From Curtobacterium flaccumfaciens pv. betae (lineage in GTDB: Bacteria > Actinomycetota > Actinomycetes > Actinomycetales > Microbacteriaceae), in NCBI RefSeq assembly GCF_026241855.1, contig NZ_JAPJDC010000001.1, forward strand, positions 682,001 to 746,000: 64,000 bases of DNA. The letters run 5' to 3'. How positions within the stretch are numbered: position 1 is the stretch's first letter; every line of letters begins with the position of its first letter. The position numbers were made by a program, and so were the translations under genes. Shown here one piece after another: positions 34,664 through 42,824 of the stretch. The notes beneath the pieces were generated by a model. The model had not been told where the DNA came from. It saw nothing but the letters and a program-made list of their open reading frames with translations, and searched no databases.

Positions 34664-34705
34664 GGACGGGAGGCCCGTGGCGGCGTCGCCACGGGCCTCC
34701 CGTCC
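34664..34705. repeat. Intergenic palindrome, GGAGGCCCG family
   Basis: 19-bp perfect arms starting GGACGGGAGGCCCGTGGCG with loop GCGT, 15 bases after the marR stop. It lies immediately upstream of the leaderless promoter of the helicase gene and is a probable terminator for marR. Confidence 0.88.
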
Positions 34706-34739
34706 CTGCGGAGCGCGCATTCGAGATACCGTTGGTGGT

Positions 34740-36548
34740 ATGAGCACGGACACCACCCCCACCACTGAGACCCTCGACGACGGGCCCGTGGTGACGTTCG
34801 CCGATCTCGGCCTGAGCGACGCTGTGCTCAAGGCCGTCAAGGACATCGGTTACGAGACCCCTTCCGCCATCCAGGAAGCCACCATCCCCACGCTCCTCGC
34901 CGGGCGCGACGTCGTCGGCCTGGCGCAGACCGGTACCGGCAAGACCGCGGCCTTCGCGCTGCCGATCCTGTCCCGCATGGAGTCCGGCAGCAAGAAGCCG
35001 CAGGCGCTCGTGCTGTCCCCGACGCGCGAGCTCGCCCTGCAGGTGTGCGAGGCGTTCGAGCAGTTCGCGTCCCACATGAAGAACGTCCACGTCCTGCCCG
35101 TCTACGGCGGCCAGGCCTACGGCGTGCAGCTCTCCGCCCTGCGCCGCGGCGTCGACGTGATCGTCGGCACCCCCGGTCGCATCATGGACCACCTGGCGAA
35201 GGGCACGCTCGACCTGTCCGAGCTGAAGTACCTGGTGCTCGACGAGGCCGACGAGATGCTCAAGATGGGCTTCGCCGAGGACGTCGAGACGATCCTCGCC
35301 GACACCCCCGACGACAAGCAGGTCGCGCTCTTCTCAGCGACCATGCCCGCGCAGATCCGCCGCATCTCGCAGCAGTACCTGACCGACCCGGCCGAGATCA
35401 CCGTCAAGACCAAGACGAAGACCGCCGCGAACATCACGCAGCGCTACCTGATGGTCTCGTACCCGCAGAAGGTCGACGCGCTCACCCGCATCCTCGAGGT
35501 CGAGGACTTCGAGGGCATGATCATCTTCGTCCGCACCAAGAGCGAGACCGAGACCCTGGCCGAGAAGCTCCGCGCCCGCGGGTACGCCGCCGCCGCGATC
35601 AGCGGTGACGTCGCCCAGGCCCAGCGCGAGCGCACGGTCAACCAGCTGAAGTCGGGCAAGCTCGACATCCTGGTCGCCACCGACGTCGCCGCCCGTGGCC
35701 TCGACGTCGACCGCATCACGCACGTCGTGAACTTCGACATCCCGGTCGACATCGAGTCCTACGTGCACCGCATCGGCCGGACCGGTCGCGCTGGCCGCTC
35801 GGGCGACTCGATCAGCTTCGTCACCCCGCGTGAGCGTCGCCTGCTGTCCGCGATCGAGCGCCACACCAAGCAGCCGCTCACGCAGATGCAGCTGCCGACC
35901 ATCGACGACGTCAACGAGACGCGCCTGACCCGCTTCGACGACGCCATCACCGCGGCGCTCGAGGACCAGGGCCGGATCGCCGCCTTCCGCGACGTCATCG
36001 CGCACTACGTCGAGCACCACGACGTCCCCTCGGACGACGTCGCCGCCGCCCTGGCCGTCGTGGCGCAGGGCGACTCGCCGCTGCTCCTCACCGCGGCCGA
36101 CGACGCCCTCCGCAGCCAGATGGAGCGCGACGCCCGCCGCAGCGAGCGCGACGAGCGCGGTGCCCGCGATGACCGTGGCGGCCGCAACGACCGTGGCGAC
36201 CGTGGTGGCGACCGCGACCGTGGTGACCGCGGCGACCGTGGCCCGCGCCGTTCGCAGCCGATGTCCCCGTACCGCATCGAGGTCGGCCGTCGTCACCGCG
36301 TCGAGCCGCGCCAGATCGTCGGTGCCCTGGCCAACGAAGGCGGCCTGCGTCGCGACGACTTCGGTGCGATCCAGATCCGTCCGGACTTCTCGATCGTCGA
36401 GCTGCCGGCCGACATGGACCCCGGTGTGCTCGACCGCCTGACCGACACCCGGATCAGCGGCAAGCTCATCGAGATCCGTGCGGACCGCCGTGGTGGTGGC
36501 CGCCGCGACGACCGCGACGACCGTCCGGAGCGCAAGCCGCGCTACTGA
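34740..36548 (+). CDS. deaD: DEAD-box RNA helicase with C-terminal RNA-binding domain
   Basis: A 602-residue helicase. It has the Q motif (Y-E-T-P-S-A-I-Q), Walker A A-Q-T-G-T-G-K-T, V-L-D-E-A-D-E-M, S-A-T-M-P, A-R-G-L-D-V-D-R and H-R-I-G-R-T-G-R-A-G-R. A linker of Arg/Asp/Gly repeats leads to a DbpA-type RNA-binding domain. It should remodel structured RNA and ribosome precursors, often at low temperature. TACCGT (34727-34732) seven bases before ATG 34740 indicates a leaderless mRNA. Confidence 0.9.
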   Translation: MSTDTTPTTETLDDGPVVTFADLGLSDAVLKAVKDIGYETPSAIQEATIPTLLAGRDVVGLAQTGTGKTAAFALPILSRMESGSKKPQALVLSPTRELALQVCEAFEQFASHMKNVHVLPVYGGQAYGVQLSALRRGVDVIVGTPGRIMDHLAKGTLDLSELKYLVLDEADEMLKMGFAEDVETILADTPDDKQVALFSATMPAQIRRISQQYLTDPAEITVKTKTKTAANITQRYLMVSYPQKVDALTRILEVEDFEGMIIFVRTKSETETLAEKLRARGYAAAAISGDVAQAQRERTVNQLKSGKLDILVATDVAARGLDVDRITHVVNFDIPVDIESYVHRIGRTGRAGRSGDSISFVTPRERRLLSAIERHTKQPLTQMQLPTIDDVNETRLTRFDDAITAALEDQGRIAAFRDVIAHYVEHHDVPSDDVAAALAVVAQGDSPLLLTAADDALRSQMERDARRSERDERGARDDRGGRNDRGDRGGDRDRGDRGDRGPRRSQPMSPYRIEVGRRHRVEPRQIVGALANEGGLRRDDFGAIQIRPDFSIVELPADMDPGVLDRLTDTRISGKLIEIRADRRGGGRRDDRDDRPERKPRY

Positions 36549-36866
36549 GACGCGCCGCGTCCGAGACGCGACCCCCTTCTGACGGGAGGCCCGGTGCCAG
36601 CTGGCACCGGGCCTCCCGTCCGTCGTCGGTGCGGGTCCCGGGCCCGCGAGACGCCGTCGTGTCGGTTCCACGCCGCCGAGTCGGCGAGACGCCGTCTGAT
36701 TCGGCGGTGTCTCGGGAACACGACGGCGTCTGCCGGTAGGGCCCTTCGCATCTTGCGGTGCGGGGAACCGCAGATCCCGCCCGCAGGCGTTCCCCTGGAG
36801 TCCGCACGGTGCTGTGATGACCGGAGCCGTGACGCAGGGAGCCGCGGAGAAGGCAGGGGAACCATC
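36549..36866. repeat. Intergenic block of palindromes after the helicase gene
   Basis: This 318-bp space has no gene. It holds the 40-bp perfect palindrome listed next. A second inverted repeat has arms AGACGCCGTCGTGT (36649-36662) and ACACGACGGCGTCT (36718-36731), with the same ACGCCGTCGT core as the block at 30.9 kb. The last 130 bases contain the promoter region of the next gene. Confidence 0.75.
36581..36620. repeat. 40-bp perfect palindrome, GGAGGCCCG family
   Basis: GACGGGAGGCCCGGTGCCAG joined directly to its reverse complement, with no loop. The centre CCAGCTGG equals that of the copy at 25777. It is probably the helicase terminator. Confidence 0.9.
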
Positions 36867-38207
36867 GTGTACCGAGCACTCATCACCGCGGTCGCCGCCG
36901 CGGCGCTCGTCTTCGGAGGTGCGGTGCCGGCGACGGCGCACACCTCTCCGTCGGTGCCCGGAGCACCGACCGCTGTCCGCGTCACCGGCGACGCGGACAG
37001 TGCCACGCTGACGTGGCGCGGCCCGGACCGTGGCGCCAAGGTGACCGGCTGGAAGGTCGACGTCGACGCCGTCGCGAACCGGCACGACCACCAGGTCCAC
37101 CGACTCCTCCCGCGCGCCCGCTCCGACCGCTTCGACGAGCTCTCGCCCGCGACCACCTACCGCTTCTCGGTGCGTGCCCTCGGCCACCGGGGGACCGGTC
37201 GCACGGTCACGCTGCGCTGGACGTCACCGTCGGTGCCCGAGCCGGAGACGACACAGTCGCTGTTCGCCCTCGACGGCAACGGTGCCGTCGTGCGGTTCGC
37301 GGACTCCGGCAGCGGTGCGAAGACCGTCGTCGCGACGCACGGCGAAGGCTTCGCCGCGAACGCCGACGGTGACGTGTTCACCCCGTCGGCGGACGGCACC
37401 GAGATCCTGCGGGACCCGGCCGACGGCAGCGGGATCTCGATCATCGCGTCCGGCCTGCACCTGACCCCGGACCTGCGCTCCGACGCCGAGGGCAACCTGT
37501 ACTGGGTGGACTCGGTGACCGGCGCGGTGCAGAAGCTGTCCGCAGGCACCTCGACCCCGAAGGTCGTGCTGGACCTGGGTGGCAAGGCCGTCGGGAGCGA
37601 TGAGCGTTTCTGGACGGTCACCCCGGACGGCAAGGTCGTCGTGCTCGGCGGAACGGTCAGCCGGCCGTACGTCAAGGGCACCGGCATCGCCCCCCGCACG
37701 TTCACCGGGCCGGGCGGCTCGACCGTCGGCTACCCCGCCGGCGTGCTCGCGGACTCGCAGGGCAACGTCTACGTCGACATCCGCTCGCCCGGTGCCGCCG
37801 GGGCGTGGACCTGGTACCAGCTCAAGCCCGGGGCGACCGAACTGACGAAGATCGAACCGCGGAACGCGTTCGAGTACGCTGCCGCGAACGCGGACGGCTT
37901 CTCGCTCCTGCAGTCGGCGGAGTTCTGCCCCGCCCCGGCGGAGTACCCGACCAGCCCGACCGGTTGCAAGATCGACCGCGGCATCCCGGACAAGCTCGTG
38001 GTCGGCAGCGGTGGCACGTCCACCGTGCCGGTGACCGGGCTGACCGCCGGGTCGCGTGGCGAGCACCTGGGTGCCGCCTCCGTCGACGGGGACGTGTTCG
38101 TGTCCATCGACAGCGGCCCCTCGGTCGGGCTGTGGAAGGTCCCCGCCGCGGGTGGAGCTGCCCAGCAGCTCGACGCGGCGCAGTACTCGAGGCTGCTGGT
38201 GATCTGA
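36867..38207 (+). CDS. Secreted protein with fibronectin type III and beta-propeller-like domains
   Basis: A 446-residue exported protein. A signal peptide (Y-R-A-L-I-T-A-V-A-A-A-A..., cleavage near A-T-A-H) is followed by one FN3 domain (P-G-A-P-T-A-V-R-V...L-T-W, then T-T-Y-R-F-S-V-R-A). After it come repeated NHL/SMP30-type strands (A-D-G-D-V-F, E-G-N-L-Y-W-V-D, Q-G-N-V-Y-V-D) forming a probable propeller. Such proteins bind carbohydrate or peptide outside the cell. GGGGA precedes GTG 36867. Two cysteines (C-P-A-P...G-C-K) may form a disulfide. Confidence 0.75.
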   Translation: MYRALITAVAAAALVFGGAVPATAHTSPSVPGAPTAVRVTGDADSATLTWRGPDRGAKVTGWKVDVDAVANRHDHQVHRLLPRARSDRFDELSPATTYRFSVRALGHRGTGRTVTLRWTSPSVPEPETTQSLFALDGNGAVVRFADSGSGAKTVVATHGEGFAANADGDVFTPSADGTEILRDPADGSGISIIASGLHLTPDLRSDAEGNLYWVDSVTGAVQKLSAGTSTPKVVLDLGGKAVGSDERFWTVTPDGKVVVLGGTVSRPYVKGTGIAPRTFTGPGGSTVGYPAGVLADSQGNVYVDIRSPGAAGAWTWYQLKPGATELTKIEPRNAFEYAAANADGFSLLQSAEFCPAPAEYPTSPTGCKIDRGIPDKLVVGSGGTSTVPVTGLTAGSRGEHLGAASVDGDVFVSIDSGPSVGLWKVPAAGGAAQQLDAAQYSRLLVI

Positions 38208-38220
38208 CCGGCGGTGCGAG

Positions 38221-38266
38221 GCGGAAGGGGGACAGGGCGCAACGGCGCGTCCTGTCCCCCTTCCGC
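38221..38266. terminator. Strong bidirectional terminator hairpin
   Basis: GCGGAAGGGGGACAGG (38221-38236) and its perfect complement (38251-38266) form a 16-bp stem with a 14-base loop between convergent genes. The A/T-rich stem base suits intrinsic termination in both directions. Confidence 0.7.
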
Positions 38267-38348
38267 GTGCGGCGGCGGGTGGCGGTGGCGGTGGTTCAGG
38301 CCGCGCCGGCCGGCGGCGGCGGGCGGCGGCGATGTCGGCGGCTGTGGT

Positions 38349-39272
38349 TCAGGCAGCGCCGGCGGCCGTGCGGCGGCAGACCTCGTCCCACGGGGTCGGT
38401 TCGATGCCGAAGCGTGCCCGGCTCTCGCGGTCGTCGACCACGTACGGCGCGGTCCACTGGTAGGTCAGGTCGGCCAGCTCGCGCATCATCGGCGACACGA
38501 GCCCGCCGACGCGGAACAGGGCCGCGGGCATCCGGTGCACCGGCACCGCGGGCTTCCCCGCCGCCGCGAGGACGTCGGTGAGGGCCCGGCGCTGCGTCCG
38601 CGGGGCGTTGCTCGGCACCATCCACGTGCGACCGTGTGCGCCCTGGTCCTCGGCAGCGGCGACGAGGGTCCGGGCGACGTCGAACACGTCGGTGAAGGTG
38701 TGCGGTAGGTCCGTGCGACCGACCATCGACACCGTCCGTCCCCGCAGCGCCGCCGGCAGCACGCGTGTGACGTGCCCGTTCGCGCCGATCCCGGGGCCGA
38801 GGTAGTCCGAGGCGCGGACCTCGACGACCCGGACACGGCCGGCGTCGTGCGCGGCGAGGGCATCGGCCCACAGGGTGGCGCGGAGCACCCCCTTGTGGTC
38901 GGTGGCAGCGTCCGGCAGTCCCTCGTGCATCGGCCCGTCGACCGGGCCGTACGGGTACAGGTTCCCGGTGATGGCGTAGATCGCCCCGGTGCGTTCGGCC
39001 GCGGTGAGCAGTGCTGCGGCGAGCGGGGGCCAGGTGCGCTCCCACTGCGTGTAGTCGCCGGGGTTCGCGCAGTTGTGGAGTACGGCTGCTCCCTCGGCGG
39101 CGCGGGAGAGGGCATCGGCATCAGAGGCGTCGAGCGCGAGGTGCTCGACCCCCGCGATGCCCGTGCTGCGACCGGAGCGGGAGACGACGGTGACGCGGTC
39201 GCCCCGGATGGTCAACAGTTCTGCGACGTGCCGGCCGACGGGGCCGGCACCGACGACGAGGTGGTGGGTCAT
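38349..39272 (-). CDS. NAD-dependent epimerase/dehydratase-type oxidoreductase
   Basis: A 307-residue extended/atypical SDR. The loop G-A-G-P-V-G-R-H-V binds the dinucleotide, N-C-A-N-P-G follows, and Y-A-I-T-G-N-L-Y-P-Y-G occupies the place of the usual catalytic Tyr-containing segment. It may reduce or bind a nucleotide without epimerase chemistry. It is divergent from a TetR regulator with three copies of a GAGAGC half-site between them. The substrate is unknown. Confidence 0.8.
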   Translation of the reverse strand: MTHHLVVGAGPVGRHVAELLTIRGDRVTVVSRSGRSTGIAGVEHLALDASDADALSRAAEGAAVLHNCANPGDYTQWERTWPPLAAALLTAAERTGAIYAITGNLYPYGPVDGPMHEGLPDAATDHKGVLRATLWADALAAHDAGRVRVVEVRASDYLGPGIGANGHVTRVLPAALRGRTVSMVGRTDLPHTFTDVFDVARTLVAAAEDQGAHGRTWMVPSNAPRTQRRALTDVLAAAGKPAVPVHRMPAALFRVGGLVSPMMRELADLTYQWTAPYVVDDRESRARFGIEPTPWDEVCRRTAAGAA

Positions 39273-39292
39273 GGTCTCCTGCTTCCTGGTTG

Positions 39293-39356
39293 CGAGAGCA
39301 CCGCTCTCGGAACCGAGCATGACGGCTCTTCGACGCGAAAGCAAGAGCACTGCTCT
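39293..39356. promoter_or_regulatory. Paired operators between epimerase and tetR
   Basis: CGAGAGC-ACC-GCTCTCG (39293-39309) and AGAGCA-C-TGCTCT (39344-39356) are perfect palindromes sharing the GAGAGC half-site. A third half-site, GCTGCTCTC, follows at about 39368-39376. This is a typical double operator for a divergently encoded TetR repressor. Confidence 0.7.
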
Positions 39357-39394
39357 CCTTTGTGGGCGCTGCTCTCCCGTGCCAGGATCGTCGG

Positions 39395-40153
39395 ATGGCA
39401 CCCACCGCCCGAGCACTGGCACGGCAGACGGTCACCGCGGAGATCCTGGCCGCGGCGCGCACCCGCCTGACCGGTGAGGGTCCTGCCGCACTCAGCCTGC
39501 GTGCCGTCGCCCGTGACGTCGGAATGGTCTCGTCGGCCGTGTACCGGTACTTCCCGAGCCGCGACGACCTGCTGACGGCCCTGCTCATCACCGACTACGA
39601 CGAGCTCGGCGCCGCGGTCGAGGCCGCCGGTGCCGCGGCCGGACCGGCCCCCGGTGCGCGCTGGGTGGCGATGTGCCGGGCGATCCGGGACTGGTCCATC
39701 GCGCACCCGGGGGACTTCGCGCTGCTGTTCGGTTCGCCCGTGCCCGGCTACGCGGCGCCGCGGGAGACCGTCGTGCCCGCGACGCGGACGACGCTGGCGC
39801 TGGTGCGGGTGGTCGCGGACGCCGTCGGGTCCGGTGCGCCTGGCGCGTCGGGCTCGTCCGTCACGTCGACGCCGGGGGCGGCCGGGAGGCCCGGATCACC
39901 CACCGCTCCTCCGGCGGCTCCCGGGGTGGCCGGTCCCGCCGTCGCGGACGGGGTCGCCACCCTGCGCTCGTTCGGCATCACCCTGCCCGACGAGGTCCTC
40001 GTCCGCACCCTGATGGCGTGGACGACGGTGTTCGGGACGATCTCGTTCGAGCTCTTCGGGCACTTCGTCGGTTCCGTGTCCGACCCGGCCGCCTACTTCG
40101 ACCAGGTCATCGTGCGTCTGGCGGATGACCTGGGGTTCACCGCCACGTTCTGA
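39395..40153 (+). CDS. TetR family regulator with WHG/TetR_C-like domain and low-complexity insert
   Basis: A 252-residue protein, longer than usual. The N-terminal helix-turn-helix L-R-A-V-A-R-D-V-G-M-V-S-S-A-V-Y-R-Y-F is typical. About 35 residues rich in Gly/Ala/Pro/Ser interrupt the ligand domain, and their DNA contains CGGGAGGCCCGG (39883-39894), matching one arm of the intergenic palindrome family. The C-terminal segment F-E-L-F-G-H-F is typical of its subfamily. It should repress the divergent epimerase gene. Confidence 0.85.
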   Translation: MAPTARALARQTVTAEILAAARTRLTGEGPAALSLRAVARDVGMVSSAVYRYFPSRDDLLTALLITDYDELGAAVEAAGAAAGPAPGARWVAMCRAIRDWSIAHPGDFALLFGSPVPGYAAPRETVVPATRTTLALVRVVADAVGSGAPGASGSSVTSTPGAAGRPGSPTAPPAAPGVAGPAVADGVATLRSFGITLPDEVLVRTLMAWTTVFGTISFELFGHFVGSVSDPAAYFDQVIVRLADDLGFTATF

Positions 40154-40154
40154 C

Positions 40155-40201
40155 GCGGGTGCTGTCCCCAGATCGGGTGCGCTGCCTGACAGAGCACCCG
40201 C
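40155..40201. terminator. Inverted repeat after tetR
   Basis: GCGGGTGCT (40155-40163) and AGCACCCGC (40193-40201) are perfect 9-bp arms with a 29-nt spacer directly behind the tetR stop. No T tract follows, so the terminator role is tentative. Confidence 0.4.
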
Positions 40202-40392
40202 ACGTGCGGTAGACAGGTCGTCACGCCGAGGTCGTGCCCGATGACCGGAGCGGACGACCGGCACGGTGCCCTCCGGGTCAGCTGCCGGACGGAACCACAC
40301 TCGGGCGTGCGACGCGGCCGGGGCCCGCGCGCGGATCAGGAGGAACGCTTGCGACGCAGCACGTCCGGCGACGCCGCGGACGGGGAGACCCG

Positions 40393-42417
40393 GTGACCGC
40401 GCTCGACGTCAGCCGACAGGACCGCCGCCGCCTGACCACCGGCACCGCCCGCCGACGCCTGGTGACCGTGCGGACGGTGGCGCTCCTGGCCTCCCTCGCC
40501 GGTGTCAACTACATCGTGTGGCGCTGGGCGGCCTCGGTGAACTGGCACTCGTGGTGGATCGCGGTGCCGCTGATCCTCGCCGAGACCTACAGCGTCATCG
40601 ACTCGCTGCTCTTCGCCCTCGGGGCCTGGCGGCTCCGGGAGCGCGGCGAACCACCGGCGAAGCCGTCCACCGACGTCACCGTCGACGTCTTCATCACGAC
40701 CTACAACGAGCCGATCGACCTGGTCGAGCGCACCGCCCGGGCGGCGAAGGCGATCACGCACCCGCACACCACCTGGATCCTCGACGACGGCAACCGCCCC
40801 GAGATGCGTGCGGCGGCCGAGGCGCTCGGCATCGGCGTCATCACGCGCGGCGCCGACTGGGTGGACCGACCCCGGCACGCCAAGGCGGGCAACCTCAACA
40901 ACGCCCTGCTCGCGACGCAGGGCGAGTTCCTGCTCATCCTCGATGCCGACCAGGTGCCCGACCCGGCGATCCTCGACCGCACCCTCGGGTACTTCAAGGA
41001 CCCGCGGATGGCGCTGGTGCAGACGCCGCAGTGGTTCGAGAACGTGCCGGACGACGACCCCCTCGGCAGCCAGGCGCCGCTGTTCTACGGTCCGATCCAG
41101 CAGTCGAAGGACGGCTGGAACGCCGCGTTCTTCTGCGGGTCGAACGCCATCCTGCGGCGCGAAGCGCTCATGCAGCTCGGCATCTCGCGGTACGTTGCCG
41201 AGGTCGAGGCGTCCGTGCAGCGCACCCTCGCCACCTCGCGCAAGCTCCTCGCCCGCTCCCGCGAGACCGAGACCGACCCGCGCGTGCTCGCCGCCCTCGA
41301 CGACGCCGAGGCCGTGGTGGACCAGGCGCGCGAGCAGGTGCGCGCCGGTGAGCCGCTCGGCGACGTGACGTACGCGTTCCAGCGGGGGATCGACGCCATC
41401 GCGTTCCGGTTCGCCGCCGCCGACCTCGAGTCCGTGCGGAACGACCTGCAGGAACTCGCGGCGATGTCCACCGACGCCAACACCTTCGCCGGTCTCGACG
41501 ACGCCGCCCTCGACGTGCTCGGCCGGCGCGAGGCCTCACCGGTCGCCGCCATCGAGTCCATCGCGGTGCTCGCCCGTGCCCTCGACGTGAACCGTGACGA
41601 CGAGGCGCAGCCGATCATGCCGCTGGCGACGATCTCGGTGACCGAGGACATGGCCACCGCGATGCGCCTGCACGGCCTCGGCTGGAAGTCGGCGTACCAC
41701 GACGAGATCCTGGCGAAGGGCCTGGCCCCCGAGGACCTGCCGACGATGCTCGTGCAGCGACTCCGCTGGGCGCAGGGCACCATGCAGGTGTTCTTCCGCG
41801 AGAACCCCCTGGTGCAGAAGGGGCTGTCGTGGGGGCAGCGGCTCATGTACTTCTCGACGATGTGGAGCTACCTGTCCGGGTTCGCCGCGATCGTCTACAT
41901 CGCCGCCCCGGTGCTCTGCCTGTCGTTCGGGGTCATCCCGGTGCAGGCCTACAGCGTCGACTTCTTCGCCCGGCTCATCCCGTTCCTGGTCTTCAACCAG
42001 CTGCTGTTCTGGGTGGTGGCCGCAGGCAGACCGACCTGGCGCGGGCAGCAGTACTCGCTCGCGCTCTTCCCGGTCTGGATCGAGTCGGTGACCAGCGCCT
42101 TCCAGAACGTCTACCGGGGCAAGCCGCTCGGGTTCCGCGTCACCCCGAAGGTGCGCGACGAGACCGAGCAGAAGCCGCGGTGGGACCTGGTCAAGCCGCA
42201 GCTGTACGCGATGGGGGCCCTGGTGGCCGCGCTGGTCATGATCGGCATCCGCTACCTGACCGGCCAGGCCGAGGGGATCGCGCCGCTCGTGAACACCGCG
42301 TGGGTCGTCTTCGACCTGTTCATCTTCAGCATCGTGATCCGGGCCGTCCGGTACCGCGGCCCGGCCACCCCAGCCCAGTCCAAACACGAGTCGAGCACCG
42401 CCGGAGGACCCCTGTGA
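40393..42417 (+). CDS. Cellulose-synthase-like family 2 glycosyltransferase with helical insertion
   Basis: A 674-residue membrane synthase that should polymerise and export a beta-glycan from a UDP-sugar. Two N-terminal helices (about 26-45, 52-76) precede the GT2 domain. It has D-D-G (131-133), D-A-D (184-186), F-F-C-G-S-N-A-I-L-R-R (246-256), T-E-D (417-419) and Q-R-L-R-W (455-459), then several C-terminal helices. Between 267 and 411 there is an Ala/Arg/Glu-rich helical segment that BcsA-type enzymes lack. No PilZ domain is present. GGGGAG precedes GTG 40393. It overlaps the next gene by GTGA. Confidence 0.88.
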   Translation: MTALDVSRQDRRRLTTGTARRRLVTVRTVALLASLAGVNYIVWRWAASVNWHSWWIAVPLILAETYSVIDSLLFALGAWRLRERGEPPAKPSTDVTVDVFITTYNEPIDLVERTARAAKAITHPHTTWILDDGNRPEMRAAAEALGIGVITRGADWVDRPRHAKAGNLNNALLATQGEFLLILDADQVPDPAILDRTLGYFKDPRMALVQTPQWFENVPDDDPLGSQAPLFYGPIQQSKDGWNAAFFCGSNAILRREALMQLGISRYVAEVEASVQRTLATSRKLLARSRETETDPRVLAALDDAEAVVDQAREQVRAGEPLGDVTYAFQRGIDAIAFRFAAADLESVRNDLQELAAMSTDANTFAGLDDAALDVLGRREASPVAAIESIAVLARALDVNRDDEAQPIMPLATISVTEDMATAMRLHGLGWKSAYHDEILAKGLAPEDLPTMLVQRLRWAQGTMQVFFRENPLVQKGLSWGQRLMYFSTMWSYLSGFAAIVYIAAPVLCLSFGVIPVQAYSVDFFARLIPFLVFNQLLFWVVAAGRPTWRGQQYSLALFPVWIESVTSAFQNVYRGKPLGFRVTPKVRDETEQKPRWDLVKPQLYAMGALVAALVMIGIRYLTGQAEGIAPLVNTAWVVFDLFIFSIVIRAVRYRGPATPAQSKHESSTAGGPL

Positions 42418-42824
42418 GCACCGAGACCACGTTCGAGGTCGCCGCGACGCCGGACTCCCTCGACGAGGTGCAGGACCGCTTCGCCGCGTGGTGGGACGGC
42501 CTGGGCATCGACGACGTGCGGCTCCGCTTCGCGCTCGAGACCGCCCTGGCCGAGGTCGCCGCGAACATCGTCGAGCACACCGTCCGCGCCGACCGGGGGA
42601 CCGGGCGCCGGTACTCCGTGCACCTCGAGGCCACCGACCGGGCCCTGACCGCGGTGCTGACCGACAACGGGATGCCCGTCGACATCGACCTGAGTGCCGT
42701 CACCATGGCCGACGTCGAACAGGAGAGCGGGCGCGGTCTCGCCCTCGCCATCGCGGCGCTCGACCGGTTGGAGCACCGGCACGAGCCCGGCCACAACGTC
42801 TGGACGCTTGCGTGCGACCGGTGA
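42414..42824 (+). CDS. RsbW-like serine kinase/anti-sigma factor ATPase domain protein
   Basis: A 136-residue HATPase_c_2 protein. E-T-A-L-A-E-V-A-A-N-I-V-E-H is the N box, L-T-D-N-G-M-P-V the G1 box, and G-R-G-L-A-L-A the G2 box of RsbW/SpoIIAB-type kinases. Such proteins hold sigma or anti-anti-sigma factors, yet here it is coupled by GTGA overlaps to a glycan synthase upstream and a glycosidase-like/OpgC fusion downstream. It may control synthesis by protein interaction. No sigma or STAS partner is nearby. Confidence 0.85.
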   Translation: MSTETTFEVAATPDSLDEVQDRFAAWWDGLGIDDVRLRFALETALAEVAANIVEHTVRADRGTGRRYSVHLEATDRALTAVLTDNGMPVDIDLSAVTMADVEQESGRGLALAIAALDRLEHRHEPGHNVWTLACDR

